A DNA stretch of 64,000 bases from Candidatus Sulfotelmatobacter sp. (GTDB lineage: Bacteria; Acidobacteriota; Terriglobia; Terriglobales; Acidobacteriaceae). Positions 1 through 11,311 of the stretch are shown here, piece by piece. Position numbers and translations under genes: made by a program. Every line of letters begins with the position of its first letter. Position 1 is the first letter of the stretch. The DNA is taken from the NCBI GenBank assembly GCA_036500765.1, contig DASYBM010000011.1, forward strand, positions 186,001 to 250,000. The letters run 5' to 3'. The notes below the pieces were generated by a model. The model had not been told where the DNA came from, searched no databases, and worked only from the letters and a program-made list of their open reading frames with translations.

Positions 1-2648
<2,648 letters not shown>

Positions 2649-3050
2649 GTCTGGTTTCTCCGTCGTAAGGTGAGCGATAGATCATCATAAAGCAATTGCG
2701 AGGATTATGGCTGGCCCGGAGGAATGGGACTATCCTAAATCTTGCGTTGAAAGCAGTTCTCGGAGAACCAGATCCCCCCTTGACATTGATGTTAGTAAAT
2801 GGGAAAATTGCAAGCGAGGACTGAGACTGCCTCGACCGCAGGCACCGTAAAAATCTCACTCCGCATCGGGACAAAACGCAGCTTTTTGATTGGGACGACT
2901 AGAAACACCGTGAGTGCTGCGTGCGGTATAAACCGGACCACGCTAACTAGAATGCTGGCACAGGTCAGTCGTTGTCAGCCAATGTGAACTGTTGAATTAC
3001 TAACCGTTCAATTCTACAGCGTGATGCTTCGCGACTGAAAAATAGATTCT
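2649..3050. other. intergenic region between divergent aceE and OST-HTH gene
   Basis: About 400 bases hold no convincing coding sequence: the short open frames lack ribosome-binding sites and family resemblance. The stretch must contain the aceE promoter (minus strand) and probably the promoter for the plus-strand cassette at 3130, but I could not pick out clear -35/-10 boxes. Confidence 0.5.
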
Positions 3051-3107
3051 AGTGAGGCCCTTTGATGCAGGGGCATCCCTTCTAGGTGCCCCTGCCCGGC
3101 CCTCACT
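3051..3107 (+). promoter_or_regulatory. two-tier stem-loop in the leader of the OST-HTH gene
   Basis: An outer stem pairs AGTGAGG (3051-3057) with CCTCACT (3101-3107). An inner perfect 9-bp stem pairs GCAGGGGCA (3067-3075) with TGCCCCTGC (3087-3095). The structure ends 22 bases before the ATG at 3130, whose GAGG ribosome-binding site lies just downstream of it. There is only TTTAATT after the outer stem, so it is a poor intrinsic terminator. A cis-regulatory RNA element or a short dispersed palindrome are both possible; function is inferred from position only. Confidence 0.5.
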
Positions 3108-3129
3108 TTAATTCATCGCGAGGCTAACA

Positions 3130-3975
3130 ATGATTGAGACCATCTCCGCTGTAGTTTCGTTTCTCGTAAGCTCCCTCCAACAAGCCGACCCGCGTCCCCT
3201 AAAAGGTAGCCAGCTTGCCGTGCTTGCCAAGACCTCTTATCCAGATTTCAGACCTGAGAAATACGGTTTCCGCACCTTCCGTGAATTCATCCACAAGAAT
3301 GCGCCAGAAATCGCAGAGTCCTCCCGCGCTGGCATGGATGTCAGTTATCGGTTGAGGGCAACCGAGGACCGACTCAAGGAAGTAAAGCCAGGCGATCAGT
3401 CGAGCTTCGCCTTTTATGCTCTCGATCAACTCACGAGGAACCCGCGGGTCTGGAAAACCTTTGCGAGTCCAGACTCCGCTTTTCGGCTATACCGGGACCC
3501 TGAGAACGGTGCGCTTCGGACGATGCACTCCAACTCGAAGCCGCTACCCCATTGGCAAGAAGTTCCAAGAGTCTCGGCTGAAGCACTCCTGAAAATCGGC
3601 AGGGACTTCACCGCCGATCTCGACGATTCGAAAAAATTAGTTCTAACACCTCTTCTTGAGGATCCCAAGTGGTGGATCCCATTTTACGAACGCATTCAGG
3701 GACTTGGCTTGAAATCCAAGTGGGTTGAATTTCGCCGCCAACGAATCCGCGAAGAATTCCAACGGCTGGTTGGCGCAGCCGAAAAACCCGCACAGCCCCC
3801 CTCTGAGCCTGCGCTGTCAATAGGTGTCCCCACCGCAGAAGTTCCTGCCAGGACCATCTCTGAGCCATCAATTCGGCGGATCGCTGCTGATGTTGTCCAA
3901 CGAATGACAGAACCCGAGCTCCGTGCTCTTAACCTTCCGCTGGGGTATGTGATGGACTCTTTGACAATGCGATGA
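3130..3975 (+). CDS. OST-HTH/LOTUS domain-containing protein
   Basis: The N-terminal 70 or so residues match the OST-HTH (LOTUS) winged-helix pattern: a helical start, then PLKGSQLAVLAKTSYPDF, then KYGFRTFREFI. This fold is predicted to bind RNA in bacteria and is often fused to a NYN nuclease. No NYN domain is visible in this 281-residue protein. The middle (about 75-215) is unassigned and rich in aromatic and charged residues. A Pro/Ser-rich linker (about 220-245) is followed by a short helical tail. The start is ATG with GAGG six bases upstream. The next gene starts 15 bases after the stop, so the two are probably one transcript. The domain call is fairly good; the cellular role is unknown. 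Confidence 0.7.
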   Translation: MIETISAVVSFLVSSLQQADPRPLKGSQLAVLAKTSYPDFRPEKYGFRTFREFIHKNAPEIAESSRAGMDVSYRLRATEDRLKEVKPGDQSSFAFYALDQLTRNPRVWKTFASPDSAFRLYRDPENGALRTMHSNSKPLPHWQEVPRVSAEALLKIGRDFTADLDDSKKLVLTPLLEDPKWWIPFYERIQGLGLKSKWVEFRRQRIREEFQRLVGAAEKPAQPPSEPALSIGVPTAEVPARTISEPSIRRIAADVVQRMTEPELRALNLPLGYVMDSLTMR

Positions 3976-3990
3976 CAACCGGAGCTTACC

Positions 3991-4689
3991 GTGAAAATCG
4001 CATTCGTCATTGGGTTTTACGACCCAGTAAAAACGGCTCTAAACGAGCGCTACCCAGAGAATGTCTATCGTGATCGCCTCGTCTGGATTCCGTCCGGCAA
4101 GGGTTCAATAGCAGCATTCAAGGGTCGCTTCTACGATGTCGCTAAAACGGCAGAGGGGGTGCTTGTCTGTTTGGGGCGATCAGATTCGGAGCGATTTATT
4201 GAGGGAGCAATGCGCAACATTATTGCTGTCGCGGAGCAGCAATATGCCAATACGCCGATCCAATTTCGAGTCTTTGGCAACGTTTACGATTCTGGTCCGG
4301 TGATTCAAGTAATCGAATCGTATGAGCTTGAAACTCAACCTCAGATATCCTCCGCAACGATTCGGGCGAGGATTCCTACGGGGAAAATTTTATGCATGTC
4401 ATTAAATGGAAAAACAGCGATCCTGACGGCGCTCCAGCGCGCCGGATTCTCTCCCGCCGCCATTGGAGAATGCTTTGAGGAAGAGGTTCGCATAGGGGCT
4501 CGTAACTCAAATCTCATGCAGGATTTGGAGGCGCGAGCACAGGCTTATAGCTACCTGCTATATGCATGGGAAGGACTCAGAACGATGACGCCCACAGTGA
4601 AGAAGGGATTCACGTATGGCTGCCGAGAAGCGCGGAGTGCGGCTCAGGTCGTCGAGCTTTTTAAGAAATGGATCACAGATGGCGTCTAG
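3991..4689 (+). CDS. uncharacterised protein, partner of the OST-HTH gene
   Basis: I do not recognise this 232-residue protein. It starts with GTG, with GGAG seven bases upstream. The N-terminus MKIAFVIGFYDPVK resembles the first strand and loop of a Rossmann-like fold. A second hydrophobic strand is seen at GVLVCLGRS, and a third at IQFRVFGNVYD. The last 100 residues look mostly helical (ALQRAGFSPAAIGECFEEE, then RSAAQVVELFKKW). There is no signal peptide or membrane segment, so it is likely cytoplasmic. The tight spacing to the OST-HTH gene suggests they act together, possibly with this protein supplying an enzymatic or sensing activity. Local base use seems somewhat more AT-rich than the flanking housekeeping genes, hinting at transfer; I have not measured it. 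Confidence 0.55.
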   Translation: MKIAFVIGFYDPVKTALNERYPENVYRDRLVWIPSGKGSIAAFKGRFYDVAKTAEGVLVCLGRSDSERFIEGAMRNIIAVAEQQYANTPIQFRVFGNVYDSGPVIQVIESYELETQPQISSATIRARIPTGKILCMSLNGKTAILTALQRAGFSPAAIGECFEEEVRIGARNSNLMQDLEARAQAYSYLLYAWEGLRTMTPTVKKGFTYGCREARSAAQVVELFKKWITDGV

Positions 4690-4804
4690 TTGGTTATCCG
4701 TTCGGACCGCATGCGGATTGGCAGCGCATGAAATTACTTGCGTTCACTCCCCATGCGGCGAATTGTCAGCCCACGCGCCGGTACTGTAAAATGACCAGAC
4801 GAGC

Positions 4805-4879
4805 GCGGGAGTAGCTCAGTGGTAGAGCGCGACCTTGCCAAGGTCGATGTCGCGGGTTCGACCCCCGTCTCCCGCTCCA
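4805..4879 (+). tRNA. tRNA-Gly (anticodon GCC)
   Basis: A full cloverleaf: acceptor GCGGGAG (4805-4811) pairs with CTCCCGC (4869-4875), the anticodon loop reads TTGCCAA with GCC as anticodon, the T-arm is standard, and CCA is encoded at 4877-4879. It sits just downstream of the OST-HTH cassette. Confidence 0.97.
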
Positions 4880-4965
4880 GATTTCTTTCTCCGTTCGTTC
4901 CAAGCTTTCAACCTTCTCGCCGCCGATGGACTTTTTCCGGCCGGAACGCTAACGTATGGAGCAGG

Positions 4966-5040
4966 GGCGCGGTACCCAAGTGGTAAGGGAGAGGTCTGCA
5001 AAACCTTTATGCGTCGGTTCGATTCCGACCCGCGCCTCCA
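4966..5040 (+). tRNA. tRNA-Cys (anticodon GCA)
   Basis: Acceptor GGCGCGG (4966-4972) pairs with CCGCGCC (5030-5036); the anticodon loop carries GCA, the T-loop is GTTCGATTC and CCA is encoded at 5038-5040. It lies 86 bases after tRNA-Gly, probably on the same transcript, and only 41 bases before the exporter gene. Confidence 0.97.
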
Positions 5041-5081
5041 GTCTTCGTCCTATCGCAGACAATTCTTTGATTCGAAAAATA

Positions 5082-8000
5082 ATGAATTCGGTCAAAACGG
5101 CTGGCTTGGCCGATATCCCCATCGGTGGGCGAAACGCGGTGCTGTGTGCTTGGCTTTTTCTGGGCATCACTTGCGTGAGTCTATCTGGGCAGGCGCGGGA
5201 GCGATCTTCGGCGGCGCCTCCTGATTTGGCGCGTCAGAACCTGGCGCGCGTTGCGGGCTCGCCGACCCAGTTGATTGGTATCCTTCACAAAGATCCGGGT
5301 TTGATGGTGGAACTGAAGCGCTGGATCGCGCGCGACGCGGGCAATCACGGGCAACTGATTGCAGACTCCGACCTGACCGACGAGGCGATTTTCGATCGCC
5401 TTGCAACCGACGTAGAGTTTCGCTCCGTCGTAACGATTCTGGTGCAAAAATACGGCTATCTGATGCCGGCAATGGATCCCGAGTCGGCTCTCGGCAAAGA
5501 GCAGGAGCTTCTGCTGCAAGAGCGTGTGAAATGGATGGCCCAGCATGAGGAAGAGGACCGCGCCCTGGCTCATCAGGAAGCAGTGAAACAGGCGGGGCGG
5601 GGGTTCGCATGCGATCCTCGCATTAACAATTGCGCGACCCAGAACACGAATTCCGCCGCGCCGCCGCAGCCGGCCGGGCAGCAACCGGAAGGCTCTCAGG
5701 GGCCGGTTCCAGGTCTGCAGACTCTGCCCGTCAATCCGAATGCTCCATATCTTCCACCTCAGCAAACGGCGCCGGCCAGTAACGGAACGGAACTTCTTCG
5801 CACCAGCGGGCAGGATCAGAACTCGCCGGAGTCGCTGGCAACCGGCAACCTTGGGGGAAGTTCTTCCGGGTATACGCCATCGGACGACGGCGGACAGTAC
5901 GGCAGTCTGGCACAGCGTAACGGGCAAAGTGCATCGCAGTCTGGGAGGTTTGGAACCGATGGGAACCCAAGCGTTGACGGATCGCTAGGTGCCGGATCGC
6001 TCAATGGCGGAGCCCAGAATGAAGGTTCATTCAATTCGGATTTTGCCGATCAGCTGAATTCATCACAGTCGAACCCGTTCATGAATGACGGACTCTATCC
6101 CGCCTACGGGAGCACCGCCGCGCCTCGATCCGACGTTCCCGGATACAGTGCGCCAGGAAGCGCGCTGCGAGCGAGGCAGTGGAGCGGTCCGGGCCAACGG
6201 TTGGTGCGCAGTCCAAATCCGTATAGCGACATTCCGTCGCTCTACGACATGTACTTGCAGGCCGCGGCCCATCCGCCGGTGGTGGAACGCTTTGGCATGC
6301 AGGTTTTCGAGAATGGCACTCGCGATTTGCAGATGATCCCCATGGACCTGCCGGCGGGGCCCGATTATGTGGTGGGATCGGGCGATGGAGTTTCGGTGGA
6401 TCTGTGGGGAGCCGTTTCGCGCCGGTTCTATCGCGTGGTCGATCGCGAAGGTAGAATCAGCCTGCCTGAAGTGGGACCCATCATGGTCGCGGGGAAGTCG
6501 CTCGCCGACGTGCAGGAGTCGGTGCAGCGAGTTCTGCGTACGCAGTTCCGCGATGTCTCGGCCGATGTCTCTCTGGCGCGTTTGAGAACGATTCGAGTGT
6601 ATGTAGTGGGAGACGTGCTTCGGGCGGGAGCGTACGATGTGGGCTCGCTGTCGACGCCGCTGAACGCGCTGTTCGCGGCGGGGGGGCCGACCAATCGCGG
6701 TTCGTTGCGGATTGTCAAACACTACCGCGGCAATCAACTGGTGCAGGACGTTGACGTCTACGACCTGCTGCTGCACGGAGTGAAGGGAGATATCCAACGC
6801 CTGGAAAATGGCGACACCGTGATGGTACCGCCGTTGGGGCCGGAAATCACGGTGGAAGGAATGGTGCGGCGCCCCGCCATTTACGAGCAGAAGGACGAGA
6901 AATCGCTGGCGGATGCGATTGCGCTGGCCGGTGGTTTGCTGCCAACCGCGGCGCTGCGGCACATCGAAGTGCAACGACTGGTGGCTCACGAGAAGCAGAC
7001 AATGTTGAGTCTCGACGTTTCGCAGGACGACTCGACCGATGAGGCTACCAAGCGACTCGAGTCATTTCAGATTCAGGACGGGGACAAGATCAGGATCTTC
7101 CCTATCGCTCCGTATACGCAGAATGCAATCTACCTGGAGGGCCACGTCCTCCGCCCTGGGAAATATTCGTTCCACGACGGCATGCGGGTAACCGATCTCA
7201 TCAGTTCCTACAAAGATCTTCTGCCCGAGCCGGCAGTGCAGTATGGCGAGATTATCCGCCTGAGTTCGCCGGATTTCCGTCCGACGGTGCAGAGTTTCAA
7301 TGTGGGTGAGGCGCTGGCCGATCCCGCCAAAGCGCCATTGTTGCAGGCTCTCGACACAGTTCAGATTTTCGGGCGCTATGATTTCGAGAATCCGCCATCC
7401 GTCTCGGTGTTGGGCGATGTGCGCGTTCCAGGAACTTACAGAACTTCGGGAGATATTCATCTTAGCGACGCGATTCATCTGGCCGGCGGGCTGACCCCCG
7501 ATGCGGCGACCATCGATGCCCAGGTGTTTCGCTATTTGCCGGACAGCACGCTGAAAATTCTCAACGTCAAGTTGGACAGCGCGCTGGACGGCAGCCCGGC
7601 CGACAACATTGTCCTGAGCCCGCGGGATCGCGTACTCGTCCACAAGAATGCGGCGGCTAGCGATCCGCCCACGGTATCCGTGAAGGGAGAAGTGGCGCGG
7701 CCGGGACGCTACCCGTTGACCGGGGAGATGCGGATATCGGATGTGATTCGCGCCGCCGGCGGTCTGAAGCAGAGTGCCGATATTCAAACCGCGGATCTTA
7801 CTCACTATGTTTGGAACGACGCCAAACAGGTGACGGCGAATCAGGAAGTGATCACGCTCGCGGATGCGCTCCACGGCGAACCGGAGAAGGATCCTGCGCT
7901 CAACAACGGCGATGTGCTTTCTATTCGGCAACGGCCAGGCTGGGAGGACCTGGGCGCTTCGGTCACGATTCGTGGAGAAGTTGTGCACGCCGGCAGCTAT

Positions 8001-8717
8001 GGAATTCGCCCTGGTGAACGGCTGAGTTCGGTGCTGCGGCGAGCGGGTGGCTTCGCCCCCGGAGCATATCCGTATGGAACCGTATTGCTGCGACCGGATG
8101 TTCAGAAGCTGGAGCAAAGATCGTATGGGGAGCTGATCCAGCGCATTCGCGCGCAACAGTCGACTTTGAAATTAACGGCAACGAGTGTGAGCGACCCGGA
8201 CCAGAAACTGTCGGCGGAATCGGGGTTGGTGCAATGGCAGACCGCGCTGGACAACCTGGCGAGTAGTCCCCCCACCGGGCGCGTGACGATTCAGGTTTCC
8301 ACCAACCTGAAGAATTGGGAGAACACTCCGCGCGATGTGACAATGAGAGGGGGTGACATTCTGATCGTTCCGAAGCGTCCCAGCTTTGTGTTGGTGCAGG
8401 GACAGGTATATGGCCCGACGGCGGTGGCGTATCGTCCCGGCAGAAGTGCCAAATGGTATCTGTTGCAGGCGGGCGGGCCCACGAATATGGCGAACAAGCG
8501 GGCAATTTTTGTGATTCGCGCCGACGGCACCGTGATTGGGAAAGGCAGTTCCAATTGGATTACGGGCGACGGCTTGAGTGTCGCGTTGCAACCGGGCGAC
8601 CTGATTGTGGTTCCCGAAAAGGCTTTGGGTGGTCCACCCATCTGGAAGACCTTATTCCAGAATGCGCAGGTCCTGAGTTCAATTGCCACCAGCATAGTTC
8701 TCGCTGCGGCCTATTGA
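5082..8717 (+). CDS. large polysaccharide export protein with seven SLBB repeats (Wza-like)
   Basis: Outer-membrane or periplasmic polysaccharide export protein of the Wza/OPX group, 1211 residues against about 380 in E. coli Wza. The ATG at 5082 is chosen because longer frames run through tRNA-Cys; it gives an N-terminus with a hydrophobic stretch (VLCAWLFLGITCVSLSG) that fits a signal sequence. Residues about 130-400 are a low-complexity region rich in Gln, Asn, Ser, Gly and Pro. The Poly_export domain starts near 424 (PDYVVGSGDGVSVDLWG). SLBB repeats then begin near 503, 587, 682, 773, 863, 959 and 1101, each with a V-x-G-x-V-x-x-P-G-x-Y pattern and a following AGG. It heads the polysaccharide locus, eight bases before the PAP2-Wzi gene. 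Confidence 0.9.
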   Translation: MNSVKTAGLADIPIGGRNAVLCAWLFLGITCVSLSGQARERSSAAPPDLARQNLARVAGSPTQLIGILHKDPGLMVELKRWIARDAGNHGQLIADSDLTDEAIFDRLATDVEFRSVVTILVQKYGYLMPAMDPESALGKEQELLLQERVKWMAQHEEEDRALAHQEAVKQAGRGFACDPRINNCATQNTNSAAPPQPAGQQPEGSQGPVPGLQTLPVNPNAPYLPPQQTAPASNGTELLRTSGQDQNSPESLATGNLGGSSSGYTPSDDGGQYGSLAQRNGQSASQSGRFGTDGNPSVDGSLGAGSLNGGAQNEGSFNSDFADQLNSSQSNPFMNDGLYPAYGSTAAPRSDVPGYSAPGSALRARQWSGPGQRLVRSPNPYSDIPSLYDMYLQAAAHPPVVERFGMQVFENGTRDLQMIPMDLPAGPDYVVGSGDGVSVDLWGAVSRRFYRVVDREGRISLPEVGPIMVAGKSLADVQESVQRVLRTQFRDVSADVSLARLRTIRVYVVGDVLRAGAYDVGSLSTPLNALFAAGGPTNRGSLRIVKHYRGNQLVQDVDVYDLLLHGVKGDIQRLENGDTVMVPPLGPEITVEGMVRRPAIYEQKDEKSLADAIALAGGLLPTAALRHIEVQRLVAHEKQTMLSLDVSQDDSTDEATKRLESFQIQDGDKIRIFPIAPYTQNAIYLEGHVLRPGKYSFHDGMRVTDLISSYKDLLPEPAVQYGEIIRLSSPDFRPTVQSFNVGEALADPAKAPLLQALDTVQIFGRYDFENPPSVSVLGDVRVPGTYRTSGDIHLSDAIHLAGGLTPDAATIDAQVFRYLPDSTLKILNVKLDSALDGSPADNIVLSPRDRVLVHKNAAASDPPTVSVKGEVARPGRYPLTGEMRISDVIRAAGGLKQSADIQTADLTHYVWNDAKQVTANQEVITLADALHGEPEKDPALNNGDVLSIRQRPGWEDLGASVTIRGEVVHAGSYGIRPGERLSSVLRRAGGFAPGAYPYGTVLLRPDVQKLEQRSYGELIQRIRAQQSTLKLTATSVSDPDQKLSAESGLVQWQTALDNLASSPPTGRVTIQVSTNLKNWENTPRDVTMRGGDILIVPKRPSFVLVQGQVYGPTAVAYRPGRSAKWYLLQAGGPTNMANKRAIFVIRADGTVIGKGSSNWITGDGLSVALQPGDLIVVPEKALGGPPIWKTLFQNAQVLSSIATSIVLAAAY

Positions 8718-8725
8718 GGCAGTTC

Positions 8726-11275
8726 GTGAATCGATTTCTGCGATCTGGGTGGATCAAGGCGATGTTTTTTCTGGCAACAGCGGCGGTCGCGTTGGGGCAG
8801 TCTATCCCTCCCCCGGAGCCTGTTGCGGTCAATCCGAAACCCGTGAGTCAGAAGCCGGCAACGACCGCGCAGCCGGACGACCCCGCTGGTGCACCCGATT
8901 CTCCAGAGGCGCCCCAACCTAACGATACGCGAAATACACCGTTGAACCTGCCACGGGCGTTCTTGCACGACCAGATTGGCATGTGGACCAGCCCTTTCCG
9001 GGCGCGATTCACGGACGCCACGTGGCTGGTGCCGCTCGGAGGATTTGCGGCGGGACTGTTGGTTACTGACAGTGTTACCAGCAAGCACCTTTCAAATGAT
9101 CCCAATACGCTCCTGCGCTATCGCCACATTTCCGACTACGGTTTGTACTCAATGGCCGGGGGCGCAGGTGGCCTATACGTTTTGGGGCTGATGACCCACA
9201 ACGATCATCAGCGCGAAACCGGCTTTCTGAGCGGCGAAGCAGCGATTGACGCATGGGCCGCAGTGGAAGCAATCAAGTATGCTACCGGACGCGAGCGCCC
9301 CTACAACGGCAACGGCACGGGTCCATTCTGGAGCGGAGGTTCGTCGTTTCCGTCTGAGCATGCCGCAGCAGCCTTTTCGATCGCGGGAATTGTGGCGCAC
9401 GAATATCCCAGCCCCTTCATGAAATTTTTCTCCTATGGACTGGCCACGCTGGTGGCGGCGTCGCGGGTTAATGCCAAACAACATTTTCCATCGGATGTTC
9501 TGGTGGGCTCGGCCATCGGTTATCTGACCAGCGAGTACGTCTACCGCCATCACCACGATCCTGAATTGCCGGGAGGGAATTGGGAGATGGCGGCATTGCG
9601 GCCCGATCGCCCATCGCACTGGCAAGCTAGGGATATGGGTTCGCCCTATGTTCCTCTGGATAGCTGGATCTATCCTGCATTAGAGCGGCTGTCTGCTATG
9701 GGCTACATCGGCAGTGGGATTGCGGCAATGCGTCCATGGACGCGCATGGAGTGCGCGCGACAACTTAGCGAAGCTGGCGACCGCATTACCGGCGACGAAG
9801 AGAATGAGAGCGAAGCGGCGCACTTATACGAGGAGCTGCGGCGGGAACTTCGCCACGAACTCGGCTTGCTGGGCGGCGGCGACAACGCCGAAGTGCGATT
9901 GGAATCAGCCTACACGCGAAGTACAGAAATCGCGGGCCAGCCGTTGACCGACGGTTATCACTTTGGCCAAACTGTTATCAATGATTTCGGGCGCCCTGAG
10001 GAGCGGGGATTCAACAACGTTTCAGGACTGTCTGCCTGGGCCACGGACGGGCCCTTTGCCGGCTACATTCGCAGCGAATTTCAGTATTCGCCGTCCGCGC
10101 CCGCGCTGCCGCTGGCTGCGCGCGAGGCCATATCGACCGCGGACTTCTCTCATGACATCATCCCGCCGCCGTTTCCTGTGCCGCCCGATACACCAACATC
10201 TGCCATTGACCGTGGCCGGCTGCTAGACGCGTATGTCGCAATGAACGTCTCCAATTGGCAGTTCTCTTACGGCAAACAAAGCCTCTGGTGGGGCCCGGAC
10301 GAAGGCGGAGGCATGATGATCAGCGACAACGCCGATCCCATGACCATGTTCCGCATCAACCGGGTCACACCCTTCAAGCTTCCGGGCTTTCTGGGAATTT
10401 TTGGACCAATGCGCGTGGAATTCTTCATCGGACAGCATACCGGCTACGAGTTCATGTTTACACCCATGGGCCTGGTTGGACAGTATGGGGAATCCCTGCA
10501 CCCACAGCCGATTACGCATGGCGAGCGATTCAGTTTCAAGCCTACTCCCAACTTCGAATTCGGCATGTCGCGGACCACGGACTATGGGGGACCGGGGTAT
10601 CCGTTGACCTGGCACACGTTTCTTCGCAGCGTTTTTTCAACCGATCAAACGATACCTGGTGCGGCTAACAAACCGGGATCCCGCCGGTCGGGCCTGGACT
10701 TCAGCTACCGCTTACACGGACTGACTTTCTACGCGGACGGTTTTACCGAGCACGATACGATCAGTCCCATCGTCGGTCCGGATGTGGCGGCCTGGCTGGG
10801 AGGGATTTACATTCCCCGGCTGCCCGGGCTGCGCAAGATGGATTTTCGCGCGGAGGGCGTTTATACGGATCCGCCGATTGGCGGAAACGTTGGATCCGGC
10901 TTCTTTAACTACAACCCGACGTGGATCTCGGGGTTTACGAATTCGGGCAATTTAATGAGCCATTGGGTCGGACGGGAAGGCCAGGGTGTGCAGGCATGGA
11001 CCTCGTATTGGTTTACTCCGCGGAACAAACTACAATTTGAGTTCAGGCATCTGAAGGTCAGCCATGAGTTCATCCCGAACGGCGGAACTTTGGCGGACGG
11101 CAGTGTCCGCGCGGATTTTTGGGTTCGATCGAGTTTCAGCTTGTCCGCCGTGGTGCAATATGAAGCGTGGACTTTTCCAGTGATTGCAGCGACGAAACAG
11201 TCGAATGTAACTTCATCGCTGCAATTGTCGTTCTGGCCAAAAGGATATTCGCGTAAAAGCAGTGCAGACCAATGA
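8726..11275 (+). CDS. PAP2 phosphatase fused to Wzi-like capsule assembly domain
   Basis: The 849-residue product combines two roles. The N-terminal part carries the PAP2 acid phosphatase signature: KYATGRERP near 183, PSEH near 208 and SRVNAKQHFPSD near 245. Such domains dephosphorylate lipid pyrophosphates, for instance undecaprenyl pyrophosphate. From about residue 310 to the end the sequence resembles Wzi, an outer-membrane beta-barrel that binds capsule, beginning PLDSWIYPALERLSAMGYI. The GTG at 8726 is chosen because GAGG lies six bases upstream and it gives a positively charged signal peptide ending near VALGQS; an ATG at 8762 is the alternative. Substrate and topology are inferred. 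Confidence 0.88.
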   Translation: MNRFLRSGWIKAMFFLATAAVALGQSIPPPEPVAVNPKPVSQKPATTAQPDDPAGAPDSPEAPQPNDTRNTPLNLPRAFLHDQIGMWTSPFRARFTDATWLVPLGGFAAGLLVTDSVTSKHLSNDPNTLLRYRHISDYGLYSMAGGAGGLYVLGLMTHNDHQRETGFLSGEAAIDAWAAVEAIKYATGRERPYNGNGTGPFWSGGSSFPSEHAAAAFSIAGIVAHEYPSPFMKFFSYGLATLVAASRVNAKQHFPSDVLVGSAIGYLTSEYVYRHHHDPELPGGNWEMAALRPDRPSHWQARDMGSPYVPLDSWIYPALERLSAMGYIGSGIAAMRPWTRMECARQLSEAGDRITGDEENESEAAHLYEELRRELRHELGLLGGGDNAEVRLESAYTRSTEIAGQPLTDGYHFGQTVINDFGRPEERGFNNVSGLSAWATDGPFAGYIRSEFQYSPSAPALPLAAREAISTADFSHDIIPPPFPVPPDTPTSAIDRGRLLDAYVAMNVSNWQFSYGKQSLWWGPDEGGGMMISDNADPMTMFRINRVTPFKLPGFLGIFGPMRVEFFIGQHTGYEFMFTPMGLVGQYGESLHPQPITHGERFSFKPTPNFEFGMSRTTDYGGPGYPLTWHTFLRSVFSTDQTIPGAANKPGSRRSGLDFSYRLHGLTFYADGFTEHDTISPIVGPDVAAWLGGIYIPRLPGLRKMDFRAEGVYTDPPIGGNVGSGFFNYNPTWISGFTNSGNLMSHWVGREGQGVQAWTSYWFTPRNKLQFEFRHLKVSHEFIPNGGTLADGSVRADFWVRSSFSLSAVVQYEAWTFPVIAATKQSNVTSSLQLSFWPKGYSRKSSADQ

Positions 11276-11311
11276 GCTCAACCGTTGATCGGTGCCGCTG
11301 CCGTTAACCTT

